A DNA stretch of 64,000 nucleotides from Coffea arabica (taxonomy: Eukaryota; Streptophyta; Magnoliopsida; Gentianales; Rubiaceae), in contig NC_092312.1 of the NCBI RefSeq assembly GCF_036785885.1, positions 26,588,001 through 26,652,000 on the forward strand, read 5' to 3'. The notes beneath the pieces were generated by a model. It was not told the origin of the DNA and did no database searches. It saw only the letters and a program-made list of their open reading frames with translations. Shown here one piece after another: positions 12,525 to 23,997 of the stretch. Position numbers and translations under genes: made by a program. Position 1 is the stretch's first letter; each line of letters starts with the position of its first letter.

Positions 12525-12986
12525 GTCGAAACACAATGTTGGAATGTAATGGTATTTGATGACAGCTGGGAATGATGATTGATATGCATGTATGCCATTT
12601 GGTATCAAAGCTTGGTGCTTATACACGTTGCCTAAAGCCAAAAAGTGAGTGCTAGCTTTTTTTAGTAGCAATTATGATTTATGAGTATGACAACAAAAGA
12701 CTGAAATGAGGAAAGTGATCCTGGTTCAGGCGACTCGTGATTTTCATAAGTTTATCTTGGTGCAGAGGAACAGCTCAAAGCTGTGAACGTTTGCAGATTT
12801 ACAGAAGTGTGGGGGACAAATGTACCAGTGTTCATACACATAAACACTTGATTGCCATGTAGAATTCAACTACATTCACATTCCATATTAGACTAGATAT
12901 TTCTTTATCTAATGGTCCAGTTTTTGGGTTTGAGAGGTTTAGATATTCTATTTTGAGAAATGTAATTCATGATTGGAATGGAACCA

Positions 12987-13418
12987 AGAAATTTAAAGTT
13001 AAAGGGGTAAAGTTTAACAAATCTAAACTTAAGCAGTATATAACATAAAATATTTAAAATTATTGTGAGGACAAAAATTTTAAATTTCTAAAAAACATCT
13101 TAAAAAATTTTCAATTTTTTACAAGAGAAAATTTTAAATTTCTAAAACTCTCAGGGACAAAATTTTAAATTTGGTATCCCCTAGGTCCGTCCTTGATTGG
13201 TAGCTAGGTCATGTCTAAGAAATTTAGGTTAAAGTGGTAAAGTTTAACAAATCTAAACTTAAGTAAATAAAATAAAATATTTTAAAATTATTGTGTTTTT
13301 AAATTTCTGAAAAACATCTTTAAAAAATTTTTAAATTTTTTTATAAGAGAAAAATTTAGTTTTCTAAAAATTGCAGGGACAAAATTTTAAATTTGTGTCC
13401 CATAGGTTCGCCCTTGTC
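12987..13418. repeat. Diverged direct repeat, about 230 bp period
   Basis: Two copies, 12987-13197 and 13218-13418, share GGTAAAGTTTAACAAATCTA, then AAAATTATTGTG, AAAAACATCTT and ACAAAATTTTAAATTTG, and end in a GGTYCGYCCTTG phrase. Probably a fragment of an old repeat family duplicated in tandem. No ends were recognised. Confidence 0.7.
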
Positions 13419-13620
13419 AAATTTAAGAATGATAATAGATCGAGTGCATTATTAAGTTATAAGCATTCACTCTATCAGCACCAATTCATGCGAAGAAATA
13501 ACAGGATAGCCTGGCATCTAGAATATTGTAAATATGTGTATTTTAGTGTTATGGAGGTTTGTAATATCATATACATTTAATATTCACCATACATGTATCT
13601 AAAGTCTACAGTGTATTCAT

Positions 13621-13821
13621 GGCCTTGTTTGTCGAGTTTTTTTGTCAAGTTTGTTTGCTACAAGTTTTTTAAAAACTTTACCTACAGTAATCTTAAAAAA
13701 CTTCTCAAAATTTTTAAACTATATACTTCAAAATATTCAAAATTTTTTTGAAAAACTTCTACAGTAAGTTACAGTGAAATTTTAGACAAACACCTAAAAA
13801 ACTCACTTGTCAAACGGGGCC
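13621..13821. mobile_element. Short MITE with GGCC..GTTTG inverted ends
   Basis: The left end GGCCTTGTTTGTCGAGTTTT and the reverse complement of the right end, GGCCCCGTTTGACAAGTGAG, form about 20 bp of imperfect TIR. The interior (CTACAGTAA repeats) is typical of small plant MITEs. The flanks give no clear 3- or 8-bp target duplication, so the superfamily is left open. Confidence 0.6.
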
Positions 13822-14317
13822 ATACATGCATGTATAAACTAAATCCACTCGACTACATCTCCATTCCATATCATATTAATCAACAATGTTTGAATCTCAT
13901 TATCTTAGATTTCATATTTTTCCTTATTGGATGATGAGAGCACATACCAAGGACTGGAAATGTAATGAAATCAATAACCACCGACGAAAGGGAATGAATT
14001 CGTCTCAACCTGTGGAGAGAGCATGCATGAAGCACCCTTACTTGCTCGAGTCTCCTAAACAATGTTTAAAAAATTTGACGGAAATACAATACAGTATCAA
14101 CAATACACAATACACTATATAGATTGAATTCAAATAGGTAAACATTTGACAAAGAAGAAAAGTACGGTTGAAATTTATTATGAACTTCGCATGATGGGGT
14201 GGTGTGTTATTACAACTACAAATTGTCATCATAATACAAGCTTTTCATCTTAAATTAAACACTTTGTAAAGTATGCCTTAGAACCCTAATTTCCATTTAA
14301 ACTCGACAAAACAACTT

Positions 14318-14577
14318 TTTCTCATTCCTTAAAACCCTAATCTCTATTTAAACCTGACAAAATAGTAGAAATCGAAAAGAGTAGAGAAGCGTATCACTTC
14401 CTTCTTTCTCCCACATTTCTCCCTAGTATTTAAACCTGACAAAATAGTGTGTTTCTCATTCCTTAGAACCCTCCATTTAAACCTGACAAAATAGCAGGAA
14501 TCGAAAGAGTAGAGAAGAATATCACTTCCTTCTTTTTCCCACAACTCACTTGGTATCTAAACCTAACAAAATAGTGT
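14318..14577. repeat. Tandem repeat, about 130 bp x 2
   Basis: Two units share TTCTCATTCCTTARAACCCT, TTTAAACCTGACAAAATAG, a GAAATCGAAAAGAGTAGAGA-type block and ATCACTTCCTTCTTTYTCCC. A partial third unit precedes them from about 14250. No coding content. Confidence 0.75.
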
Positions 14578-14739
14578 GAAACTAGCATCTATACCTTTTT
14601 TTTTTTTTTTTTTCCTGATACCTCTTCTAGCATCTATAAAACTTAGACAAATTGAGGAAACAATAACTCTAATTTTTAAATGACATAACAACTGATACAG
14701 TTGAAACTAAATTTACTTTCAATTTGCTATCGTACTTGT

Positions 14740-14874
14740 CAAATGTTTTGGGTGATGTACTATACTCATTAATTCAAATGTTTTGGGTGATGTACTATAC
14801 TCATTAATTCAAATGTTTTGGGTGATTTACTAATTAATTCAAATGTTTTGGGTGATTTACTATACTCATTAATA
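14740..14874. repeat. 35 bp tandem repeat, four units
   Basis: The unit CAAATGTTTTGGGTGATGTA continues as CTATACTCATTAATT. Four copies are present, the third shortened. A minisatellite in intergenic DNA. Confidence 0.9.
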
Positions 14875-15056
14875 CATAACTGTATAATGTGCTCAATAGA
14901 TTTGTTTTGTTTTTCTTATCTAGAGAAATATGCAACATTGCTTGGTTGATCTGAAATGATATGTTTAATGAGAATACCACTTTTCCCTCCTCCCTCTATC
15001 ACTCCATATTTTGTTGAAAAATCAAACAACTCTAACATGGAATCCCACACTTTGAC

Positions 15057-18000
15057 TGTAGACACCAAATTTTTCTCAATTTCAAGTCTACTATTTTTAT
15101 TTTTATTTTTCATTTATAAATTGCCTAAGTAATCATTTTAATTTTGTTTTGTAGGGTAATGTAAAAAGAAAGAAAAGGAAAAGGAAAAATGGAAATAGTA
15201 AAAATTTTTCATTTGTTTCTAACCCAATAAAAAGGCCAAACAAAAACCCATCAAAATCCAAATGAAGCCCAAGTTAAGACCCAGCAAAAGTCTGAGCCCA
15301 ATTAAAAACCTATCCAAAATCCAAATGAAGCCCAAGTAAAAGCTTTTAAAAACCTGAGAAAAAAAGAAAATAAGAAAAGGCCCGATTGGCCCAATTCATT
15401 TCTTCCAAAAAAAAAAAAAAACCACATTCTTCATGCACGTTTGCCATTCTTTCTTCATGTCACAAACGAGAAACCAGTACAAAGGAGCTACGACAGTCTT
15501 AGTTTCTTGGCAAGCATTTTTTTCCTTTCTTTTTATTCTTTCTCCTCAAGCTTGGTTAGTACATATACAGCTCATCATCTCCCAAATTCTATCCAAAAAT
15601 ATTCATAAAAAAGGGACATCTCATAATTTCTAGAAAATTCATCATACCTATCATTTCTAGAATTTAGGGTTTTTGGTTTCATATAAATAGGAAACAAGGG
15701 AGCTTTTAGGGTTAGAGGAGAGAGAAAAGAACAAGTTAGAAAGTAGCAGCACAAGATCTGGGGTAGGGAGAGAGAAAAAAGCAAGAAAAACAAAGAATTT
15801 TTTCTGCAAAAGCTGGGAAGAGGCTGGTCGACCAGCCCTGTTTAAATTCGTTTTTCTCCTTCGCTACAGATGTGTTTAGGGTGATTCTCTTTTTTTTTTT
15901 TTGGCATTTTCTAGAGACATAGAGGAACAACTTTTATGTTGAAGCCTTTCACCGATAATCACTAAAACCCTTCAAATCGAAGCTCGAAATCACCCTCCAG
16001 AAAAATTTTCTGCAAAACGGGGAAGAGGCTGATGAACCAGTTCATCACCATTTTTCTACTTCATTTGAGGTCTTTTCGAACGAGATTTCTTTTTCTGCAC
16101 TTTCTAGGTTCATAGTAGAGTGATTTCTGTGTTGAGAGTTTTTAGGGAAAACGGTTCTAAAGCCTTCAAACCAGAGCTCGAAGTCACCCTTCTCATAGTT
16201 CTTGACATCAATATCAGCCACCCTCCTCATAGTTCTTGACACATTTTCCTGGGATTTTTCCATGCTCAATCTGATTCCATAAGCATCAGAGCTAACTTTT
16301 GTTCATTCTTCTCTTTTGATTCAAGCTTGGATCCGCATCTAAATCCATTAAATAGGAGCTCTAAGGTCTTGCCTTTTGACTAGGGTTTGATAATCCATAT
16401 TATTCCTTTGTTGCGCTTGTTTCATGACTATACTTACTTGGTAAAGTTAGTGGTTCGATGAATCTCGTTTGAGCTCGGGAAATGCCAAGATTAGAAAGTT
16501 GGCTTCTAGAATTATGAATTGGAGATGTTTCTTTTTTTTTTTTTGCAACTTATAAGGCTAAACTCATGTTTTTGGGTTTTTGAATCTTTGAAAGAAATTT
16601 ATTTTTCTCATTTTACTCATGAACTTGGGAAGAGATAGGTTGCATGGTTGTTTTGTAGAATTTGTGATTTTTGTTAGAATAAAATAGATAAATAGGTTAA
16701 AAAGCTGTGAATTTTAACACTGGGGCTAGTGATGTATTTTGGTTGGGTTCGTGACATGGGTTTTAGAGCTCAAGTTCAATATTTTTATTAAGTTTGAAAC
16801 TTGCATTGGACTGGGCTTCTCTTTTCAAAAAAACAGCTTTGCTTATTTTTCTTGGGCCAAAATGACATCAGAAAAAAATTCTACAATTTGACCTCTAATT
16901 TTTGAGTAATTTTATTGTAACCCTAAACTTTTAAATTTCTTTCATTCAGGCCCTTAATTTAATTGTATTTTGATCCCTAACTTAATCTTTATTCAACTTT
17001 GACCCCTAATCTTCTTAAGAATTGTAATTTGAACTCAAAGCTTTCTATTTTTTTGCAATTTAGTCCCTAATAGTTTTTTGATTTCTCAATTACAATTGTT
17101 TCTCTTCTTTAATTGCTAATTATGCTTCATTTAAATGCATTTAATTTGTAAATTCTAGATGTTTTATGTTTATTTATATATATATTTGCAATAATAAGGG
17201 GAATTTAGTATGTGTTCACATTCTCTTTAAAGGGTTGTCAATTAAGTTAGTACATTGACCTGTTTGTTGATTTGAAAAAGTAGACAACTCTCATTCTCCT
17301 TACTTAGCCCCTACTTTAAAGGGGAGGTAACCCTATTATCGTTTAAATTTTTTTATGTGCTCCTATGTATTTATATATTTTATGTATTTTTCTTTTACTT
17401 ATTTATTTTAAACTTTTATTCATTTTATATTTGTTTAATTTAAGTCTTTTGATTATTTGGAGGGTATTTAAATGCCCAAATTGTAATAAATAGGTTATCT
17501 CCTCTTGTGCAAGAAATGTAATTAGATAGGCAATATAATAGATAGGTCTTTTTTTTTGTAAGAAATGTAATTAGCTAGATAAATATAATAGATAGATTAG
17601 ATAGGATTATCATCTTATATTTTCCTTTTTAGATTGTAGTTAGGGTTCCCAACGTAATAGTTAGGTTTTGCATGCTTGTATGTTTGTGCATTTATGTGTT
17701 TATGTGTTGTTTGTTTGTTTTTGTTTTTTAGGATTTTGCATCTAGATATTATGCCTATGTACTATGTGATCTACGTGCTCTATGTGTTTATTTGCTTTAA
17801 TTATACTCTATATGCTTTATTTATTTATTGATAATGAGTGCATGACGTCACCATACTAGTCTAATACTAGTTGTGGCTTTGCTCCCTGATTTTTCACTAG
17901 TCCAATACTAGTGAGGACTTGTAGAAATGTGCTAGTTCAATGCTAGACTCTTATATAATTTACATGCTAGATTCATACTTTGTGTAACATATATTGCATT

Positions 18001-18881
18001 TCATGTTTTTTTTTTATTTTAGGTTATTTCCATTTGCATGATATGTCCTCTTATTTCTTTATCGCTATGTGCGCAAATCATATCGTTTAAACTTGTATTT
18101 CATTTAAATAATTAAAAAAATAGGTTAGTCTATTTGGTTGTTTAGGTTAGAAGAGTCACCCTTCAAATATGAAAAATGAGCGAGTATGATTTTTTAACTT
18201 TAGTACGCTATTAAAAGGAAAATTGTGTCACAAATTTTAGTTTTCTATACCCATTATGTTGGATTCCTTTCTTCTAGATCATGTATATTTATCTATATAT
18301 CATAATTTTCTTTTTTGAGTCTCATCTTTTACATATTCATGACTTCTTCAAGGGATCATTTTTACGGTTCACAATTAATGTGATTGGTACCAATTAATTT
18401 TTGAAAAGATATTTCATCCCTTCCCATATCCCTTAGGTCTAGGTTTGCATCCATATAGAAGCATCCAAATGTGATAAATTTAGATATTAAATTAGGAAAA
18501 TTTTTGACTAAATCTCGTATCTAGCCTTGGTTAGGTTGAAAAATTGCCTTAAATTTGGATCAATCAAATCTTTGCCTTATCTGTCTTCAACCGTGACTCC
18601 CGAAGTCTTTTACCTTATTTTCAAAAACCTAAAATCGTCTAAAAGGGTTTTATTTGTTTTCATTTAATATATATATTTATATATTTTGAGTGATTTGGTA
18701 CACCTAAACTCGATACCAAATGGCGGCTTTCTTTTTCCAAAAATCCTTTTTAAACTAATATTTTGGGTCCAAACTATCGCATTCTCTAAATCCCATTTTA
18801 GGCCTTTTTTATTTATTTTCTAAAATAAAAAAACTCATTTTTAAACACCTTTTCATTTATTTCAAAAAATGGGGCGCGACA
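15057..18881 (+). mobile_element. Giant solo LTR, 3.8 kb
   Basis: Begins TGTAGACACCAAATTTTTCT and ends GGGGCGCGACA, the 5'-TG..CA-3' form of an LTR, flanked by an exact 5-bp duplication TTGAC (15052-15056 and 18882-18886). There is no gag or pol inside, so the internal domain is gone and one LTR remains. A TATA motif (ATATAAATA near 15681) with a leader-like region follows, as in LTR promoters. The 3' end (GGTACACCTAAACTCGATAC, then AAATGGCGGC) is a phrase I associate with long gypsy LTRs. The insertion splits a 60-bp tandem repeat, and joining the flanks restores a sequence like the intact copy near 19393-19440. Confidence 0.85.
15681..15688 (+). promoter_or_regulatory. Putative LTR TATA box
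   Basis: ATATAAAT about 625 bases into the solo LTR, followed by purine-rich leader-like sequence. This would be the U3/R transition if the promoter is as usual. Confidence 0.4.
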
Positions 18882-19660
18882 TTGACACTTTGTTGAAGAA
18901 GTAAGGGACTCTCCTAAATAATCTGCCACTATTTTCATCAAACAACATGGAAAGAGCCATCCCCACACTTTTGACACTTTGTTGAATAAGTAATTGACTC
19001 TCCTAAATAATCTGCGACTATCCTAAATAATCTAAGATAATGAAACACTAAGGGTGCGTTTGATAAAACTGAAATCTAAAATCTGAATCTATTAAGTTAT
19101 TGAATTGTTAAATATTAAATCTAATACATTTGAGTGTATGTCACATTCAGTGATAAATGAATAGCTTATTACTTATTTTTGGGAGCATGTTCTATCTAGA
19201 AAATTCAATGCTACTTAATTAATTCAAATATTCAATTTTTTATTATCAAACGTATCTCAACACGTTACTGTATAAATCTATTAAGTTTAAATGTTGAATG
19301 GAATTATCAAACATGGCCTAAGACACTTTGTTGAAAAAGTAAGGGACTCCCTAAATAATCTAGGATAATGGGACACTAAGACACTTACTCTAACATGGAA
19401 AGAGCCATCCCACACTTTGATACTTTGTTGAAAAAGTAAGGGATTCTCCTAAATAATCTGCCACTATCCTAAATAATTTAGGATAATGGGACATCAAGAC
19501 ATTTTGTTGAAAAAGTAAGGGATTAGGGGATAATGGGACACTAAGACACTTTGTTGAAAAGGTTAGGGATTCTCCTAAATAATCTAGGATAATGGAACAC
19601 TAAGACACTTTGTTGAAAAAGAATGAGACTCTCCTAAATAATGCAGGATAATGGGAGACA
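18882..19660. repeat. Degenerate 60 bp tandem repeat array
   Basis: Repeated phrases ACACTTTGTTGAAAAAGTAA, GGGACTCTCCTAAATAATCT and GGATAATGGGACACTAAG recur roughly six times. Higher-order units include AACATGGAAAGAGCCATCCC. The array is interrupted by a MITE at 19052-19318, and its left part was split off by the solo LTR (the remnant before 15057 reads AACATGGAATCCCACACTTT). Confidence 0.8.
19052..19318. mobile_element. Tourist-like MITE (PIF/Harbinger type)
   Basis: Ends GGGTGCGTTTGATAAAACTG and, in reverse complement of the right end, GGCCATGTTTGATAATTCCA. The flanking 3-bp duplication is TAA (19049-19051 and 19319-19321). Removing the element restores CACTAAGACACTTTG, exactly the phrase in neighbouring tandem units. 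The 3-bp TWA-type target supports PIF/Harbinger. Confidence 0.85.
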
Positions 19661-20063
19661 GTTTAAACGTTATTGAATGATTAACATATGTGCACATATA
19701 ATCATTTTTGCTGGCATACACGCACATTTGAAAAAAAAGAGTACGAATCAAAAATTTGTTATGAACTTTGCACTTTCGCCAGCTATTGTTATTCCTGCTA
19801 CCGGAGATTACAATCATTATAGAATTTCATCCTAAATCTACACTTGCAAAAAATCCTATTTGCACAAAAAAAATCATGTGCACAAAGTAAGATATAATCC
19901 CATGTGCACAAAATAAGACATACATACAATGGGAATAAATAGGATTTTGACGTCAAATCGCAAAACTTGTCGAAAACCATCAAATTATATTTTCTAAAAA
20001 ATAAAAAGTAAAATATACGGTGCTAAGAATATGATGGTTTGAATTTCAAACAAGAACATCTTC
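19661..20063. other. AT-rich spacer
   Basis: No gene or bounded element seen between the tandem array and the next solo LTR. Confidence 0.4.
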
Positions 20064-20068
20064 AAACA

Positions 20069-21586
20069 TGACAGGTGCCGAACCTGTGCAATAATAAATA
20101 CCTACTCGAGAAAAATACAGATTTTGTATATAGAGGTGAGTAGGGTCGAATCCACAGGGACTGGGGATAATTCGTTTCTTCTAGAGTCCAAAGTATGGGG
20201 GGTTTTTGGATTAAATACTAACTAAATAAATTAAATGCAGAAAATAATTAATTAAGAGGAATAATTAAGGGAAAACTCTAACCAAGGGTACACTTCAGAA
20301 ATGGTTCAGGCAACTGATCATCGATTCACAAATAATTCCAACTTTTATTAATAGATTGGTTCTAGTTGTCTCGCACGCGCTAAACAACCAACCCTTCCTT
20401 AATTTATCGATAGCCAAGGTACGACCGTTAGCTAATTCTCTAACCCAAAAACAACCCTAGGTACGACCGTAGGATTTAATTTCTAGATTGCATTAATAAT
20501 TAGAAAGGCCCAATCCTAACTAACAAACACGCTACGAGGGTTTGTTTAGATTAGATTATATGTTCCCCTGACATAAACCCAATTACGCCAGTTGCTACTG
20601 GGATAGAGATAACGAACAATTACGGATTCAATTATCCCTATTTAGCAAAATAGCTTATATGGACAATTAATTATTGCGCATTAATCAATCATACACAAGA
20701 GCTATAACAGTTAAAAGCAGGAAACATATGAATACCAATAAATGGAGGAAACAATTAAAATAAATTAGATCTCACAGTAGTTGTTGAACCAAATCTTCAG
20801 TTGTTCCCTTGGCCAGAATTAAGAAGCTAGTTCTCCATTAATGGAGAACCAGCCGTGCGAAAATAAAACAATCCCAGCTTTTCTAATGTTTTCTCCCTTC
20901 CCAAAAGTCGGCTGCGGAGAGAAAGTCAAAAGGAAAAAAAAGGCGTCTGACAGGGAGAAAGAAAACTAAGAGCTAATTGCCCCAAACGTGAATCTGGCTT
21001 TTCCTTTTTATATTCTCCAAGTAGCGCCGCCAGCAGAGAAGTAAAAACGTCTGGGAGTTAGGCTTTGTCTAAGGGTCCTGATCCCATGCATCTGGTTCAC
21101 ATGGACCCAACTTCTTAACTGGCCCTGCTGCTACCAATCCTGCGAGTCCGTCTTTTTCTCTTCTTTGCTTTGTTTTCTCCCAAATTAGCCAAAGCCCCAA
21201 ATACAAAGGTCCACCACCGTGGCTTTCTCCTTAGTTTCCTAATGGAAAAATACTACCAAATAGAACTAGTTTCCTAAATAGCAAAATAAACCACAAAAGA
21301 AAGTATTTCAAGTTTCCTAATTCAACAATAAGACTAGTAATTAGAATTCAAGTCTTCCAAATCTTCCTCTAAAGCTGCTCAGAGTTTGAATCGAACTTGG
21401 AAATCGATCCCGAACGTGCCACCATCAAATTAATTGGAAGATTGCCCCTTTTTGTCACGTTTTGCTCTTTTTCCTACAATTTAGCACCATTAACCAAATA
21501 TAAGTAGAATCCATCAATTAACACAATATTTGGCTGAAATCAAGGGAAGAATAATTATAGATTTAGCGACAAATAATGACCTATCA
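20069..21586 (-). mobile_element. Solo LTR, 1.5 kb, minus orientation
   Basis: In its own orientation it starts TGATAGGTCATTATTTGTCG and ends GGTTCGGCACCTGTCA, with inverted TGAYAGGT ends. It is flanked by an exact 5-bp duplication AAACA (20064-20068 and 21587-21591). Near its 3' end is CCCTGTGGATTCGACCCTAC, a phrase frequent near the ends of plant LTRs. No coding frame; interpreted as a solo LTR left by LTR-LTR recombination. The start TGATARGT resembles the two other solo LTRs in the window, but the body differs. Confidence 0.85.
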
Positions 21587-21648
21587 AAACAATGAAAGCG
21601 TGAGATGATCATCCTCCAACACTGAAAGAGTGGCATGATAAGAATTTA

Positions 21649-22106
21649 GGGCAAATTACATTTTATCCCCCTGTGGTTTAGTTTTTTCTACATAACCCAC
21701 CTATAGTTTCCAAAATTATACATAATCTCCTCATGATTTGGATTTTAAAGTCTCAAAGTGTCATAACGGAACTTTTAAAAATATCGAAATTACCCTTATA
21801 AATACATGACACACTAATCTCGTATGATTTTATGTTTCACTATATAACTCCCTTATAGTTTAATATTTTACCATATAACTCCCTTATTATTTCCAAAATA
21901 TACACATAACTCCCTTTGGTTAATAAATAATTTTCAAATTTACAAAAGGGTATTTTTGACATTTTAGGTGATTCCGTTATGAATGATCATTCTATCACTC
22001 TGACACTTTAATCCAAACCATGAGGGAGTTATGTATAGCTTTTGAAATCATGGGAGGGTTATGTAAAAAAACACTAAATCACGGGAAGGTAAAGTGTAAT
22101 TTGCCC
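21649..22106. mobile_element. MULE-type foldback MITE, 458 bp
   Basis: The left end GGGCAAATTACATTTTATCC matches the reverse complement of the right end, GGGCAAATTACACTTTACCT. The inverted similarity continues through ACATAACYCNCCTATAGTTT-type motifs. The flanking 9-bp sequences AAGAATTTA and AAGAATTTG agree at eight of nine positions. No coding frame. Confidence 0.85.
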
Positions 22107-22115
22107 AAGAATTTG

Positions 22116-22539
22116 TTTTCCTAGACATCTTTTTAAGAGAAAAATGACAAACTTGTATATCCAGAAAGTTACCTTTTGTAATCTATCCACTAAAACAGTC
22201 GAAATAATTCATGAAAGCCCATCTCGTATCTTGTACTCAAATAAGAAGTTATGTTGAATTTGTTGAAGCATTTCCAAATGAAAATTCATCTAATTAAAAA
22301 CGTTACCAAACAAATCGTCACATCAATTAAAAAATGACAAATGACATCATTGAAACCTATAATCATGAACGATTAAGGTTGAGGTTCGAGGAACAATTAA
22401 TAAAGATGAAAAAAAGCTAAAATGGTTCATGTAACCAAAAATAGAAAATTTACTAGGAAATAGTTCCTTTATTCCATTGAGTCAAATGAATCGATTACAA
22501 AAAACCAACAACAATGGTTTATAAAACAATATCATATTT
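22116..22539. other. Intergenic spacer left of duplication unit 1
   Basis: AT-rich sequence with no gene or bounded element. It ends at the TGATTG microhomology (22540-22545) that starts the duplicated unit. Confidence 0.5.
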
Positions 22540-22657
22540 TGATTGTTTGTATCGATATCCAGACATCATGCCCTAACACACCTTTATTACATTCCTCCCC
22601 ACTTCTCCATTTCTCAATATCTCCTTCACCCCTGAAACTAATTGTTTAGCAATTAAT

Positions 22658-22843
22658 TTAGTGCATGTAGTAGGCAAAGAAGGACACGAGGGAGGCACCG
22701 ACAACGGTTCCAACAGCGGGCAATGCAGCATAGGCACTGTTGGCTGCTGCTGGTGCAGGTGCGGGAGCCTGGCTCTCAGCCAAGACTGCGCTCATGGAGG
22801 CAGCGGCCACAAGGACTGCACAAGCGATCTTCTTCATCTCCAT
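22658..22843 (-). CDS. AGP23-like arabinogalactan peptide, copy 1
   Basis: A complete 61-residue frame beginning [20 protein letters not shown], the characteristic start of the AGP23/AGP40 group of AG-peptides. The signal peptide ends near VLA-ES. The mature peptide holds [10 protein letters not shown], with three Ala-Pro sites for hydroxyproline arabinogalactan, then [20 protein letters not shown], a GPI-anchor signal. The product would be a very small GPI-anchored proteoglycan. Family members are often pollen-expressed, though nothing here shows that. A TATAAAT motif lies 162 bases upstream of the ATG. The encoded protein is identical to that at 43891-44076. A Helitron-like insertion sits about 1.06 kb upstream of the start codon in this copy only. 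Confidence 0.9.
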   Translation of the reverse strand: MEMKKIACAVLVAAASMSAVLAESQAPAPAPAAANSAYAALPAVGTVVGASLVSFFAYYMH

Positions 22844-23004
22844 TTTTTTTGGGCTTTTTTAAGGCAGTTGAAGGGCAAGAACCTCAAAGAATTTTGAGAA
22901 TAGTTACCCAACCTTGCCCCTTTCGGTTGAAAATAGACCTGTGCTTCTGATGCTCTTGATGCAGGATGCTCTTGCTTGGCTTTCTTCCTTCGTTAATGGA
23001 AGCC

Positions 23005-23011
23005 ATTTATA
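23005..23011 (-). promoter_or_regulatory. TATA box of AGP copy 1
   Basis: CTATAAATGG on the minus strand, about 160 bases upstream of the ATG. It is conserved in copy 2. Confidence 0.6.
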
Positions 23012-23297
23012 GGTGTGGTTTTGGACTTTGTTGGAATAAATGTGTGGTGATTTGCTGGTAAAGTAGTTGTTTCCATGAGGACAGGAGATGTTTAAGCTAC
23101 TCCCTTGAATGGTTCTTTATATAAGTGGTTTAAAAACAAGTAGGAGAAGTAGGAGGTTGTTTAGGGTATTTGTTGTTGCACCTAAACTAATTATGCTCTA
23201 TATGTACTTTTGGTATGGGATTGTTTAATATCTATAGCCTTTAATAAAAGGGAAAACCTTATTATAAACGATATATGATTTATAGGATGAATATAAA

Positions 23298-23440
23298 CTA
23301 AAAGATTATCCACTTCTTAATTACTTGTGTCTATCACATAGAGATATTTTGTTTCAAAACTAAGGATAAATTTACACTAAAAGATGATCCACTTTTTAAT
23401 TATTTGTGTCTATCACATAGAGATATCCCGTTTCAAAATT
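23298..23440. repeat. 73 bp direct repeat in AGP upstream region
   Basis: CTAAAAGATKATCCACTTYT and TGTCTATCACATAGAGATAT occur twice, about 73 bases apart. The same arrangement is in unit 2 near 44530-44680, so it predates the segmental duplication. Confidence 0.7.
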
Positions 23441-23912
23441 ACTTTTCTGTAGGTGAATTGTTTTAAAAAATAGTTAAGAAACGCAAGGCATAGGTGAAAA
23501 AAGGGTATATATTTTATGTGAGTCTAGGAGACTAGGGCATTAGAGACAAGGGATGGGATGACAATATGCTTACCTTGATGTTTTGATTTTTACTCAGCCA
23601 AGCATTTTTTTAAACAATTTTTTATTTGTAAATATGATATGCGCATCTAGATTTGACCAATTAGTGATGTCCTTTCCAATTCGTGATCTTCTAAGATGGT
23701 AAAGATCCAAAACAAAACAGAATTCCAATGTGAGTAGGGATTTAAAAATTTTTTTTTGACAGATTATCTTAAGTACTAATATTTGTCCTTTCATTTATTT
23801 ATAGGCTTCGTGCTTCCAACTTTGCATCAGCACCTCTCGTACGGTAATTTATACGTGATGACTTGTGTACGACACCACAATTTTTGAAGCTTAATGTTAT
23901 ACTAGGAGGTAT

Positions 23913-23931
23913 CACCGCGCGATGCGCGGTG
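23913..23931 (-). other. Helitron 3'-terminal hairpin
   Basis: Stem CACCGCGC / GCGCGGTG with a 3-base loop, seven bases from CTAG. GC-rich in an AT-rich surround. In Helitrons such a hairpin marks the transposition stop. Confidence 0.8.
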
Positions 23932-23997
23932 TGAGATTATATAAGTTATTTGCCTAATCATGCGGTGTGAGATTATATAAGTTATTTGCCCAATTAT
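23926..23997. repeat. 36 bp tandem duplication next to the Helitron hairpin
   Basis: GCGGTGTGAGATTATATAAG, continuing as TTATTTGCC.AAT.AT, is present twice in a row, the first copy sharing one arm of the terminal hairpin. The second copy has TGCGGTG without the full stem, so it may be a decayed second terminus. Confidence 0.85.

Noticed and set aside
14740-14874. Regular 35 bp repeats as a CRISPR array
   Set aside because: Units are contiguous with no unique spacers, and this is a plant nuclear context.
20069-21586. Complete short retrotransposon
   Set aside because: No internal LTR pair, PBS or coding region between the TG..CA ends. A solo LTR is simpler.
22661-22950. Plus-strand frames antisense to the AGP genes (also 43876-44130)
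   Set aside because: GC-rich antisense shadows of a real signal-peptide gene.
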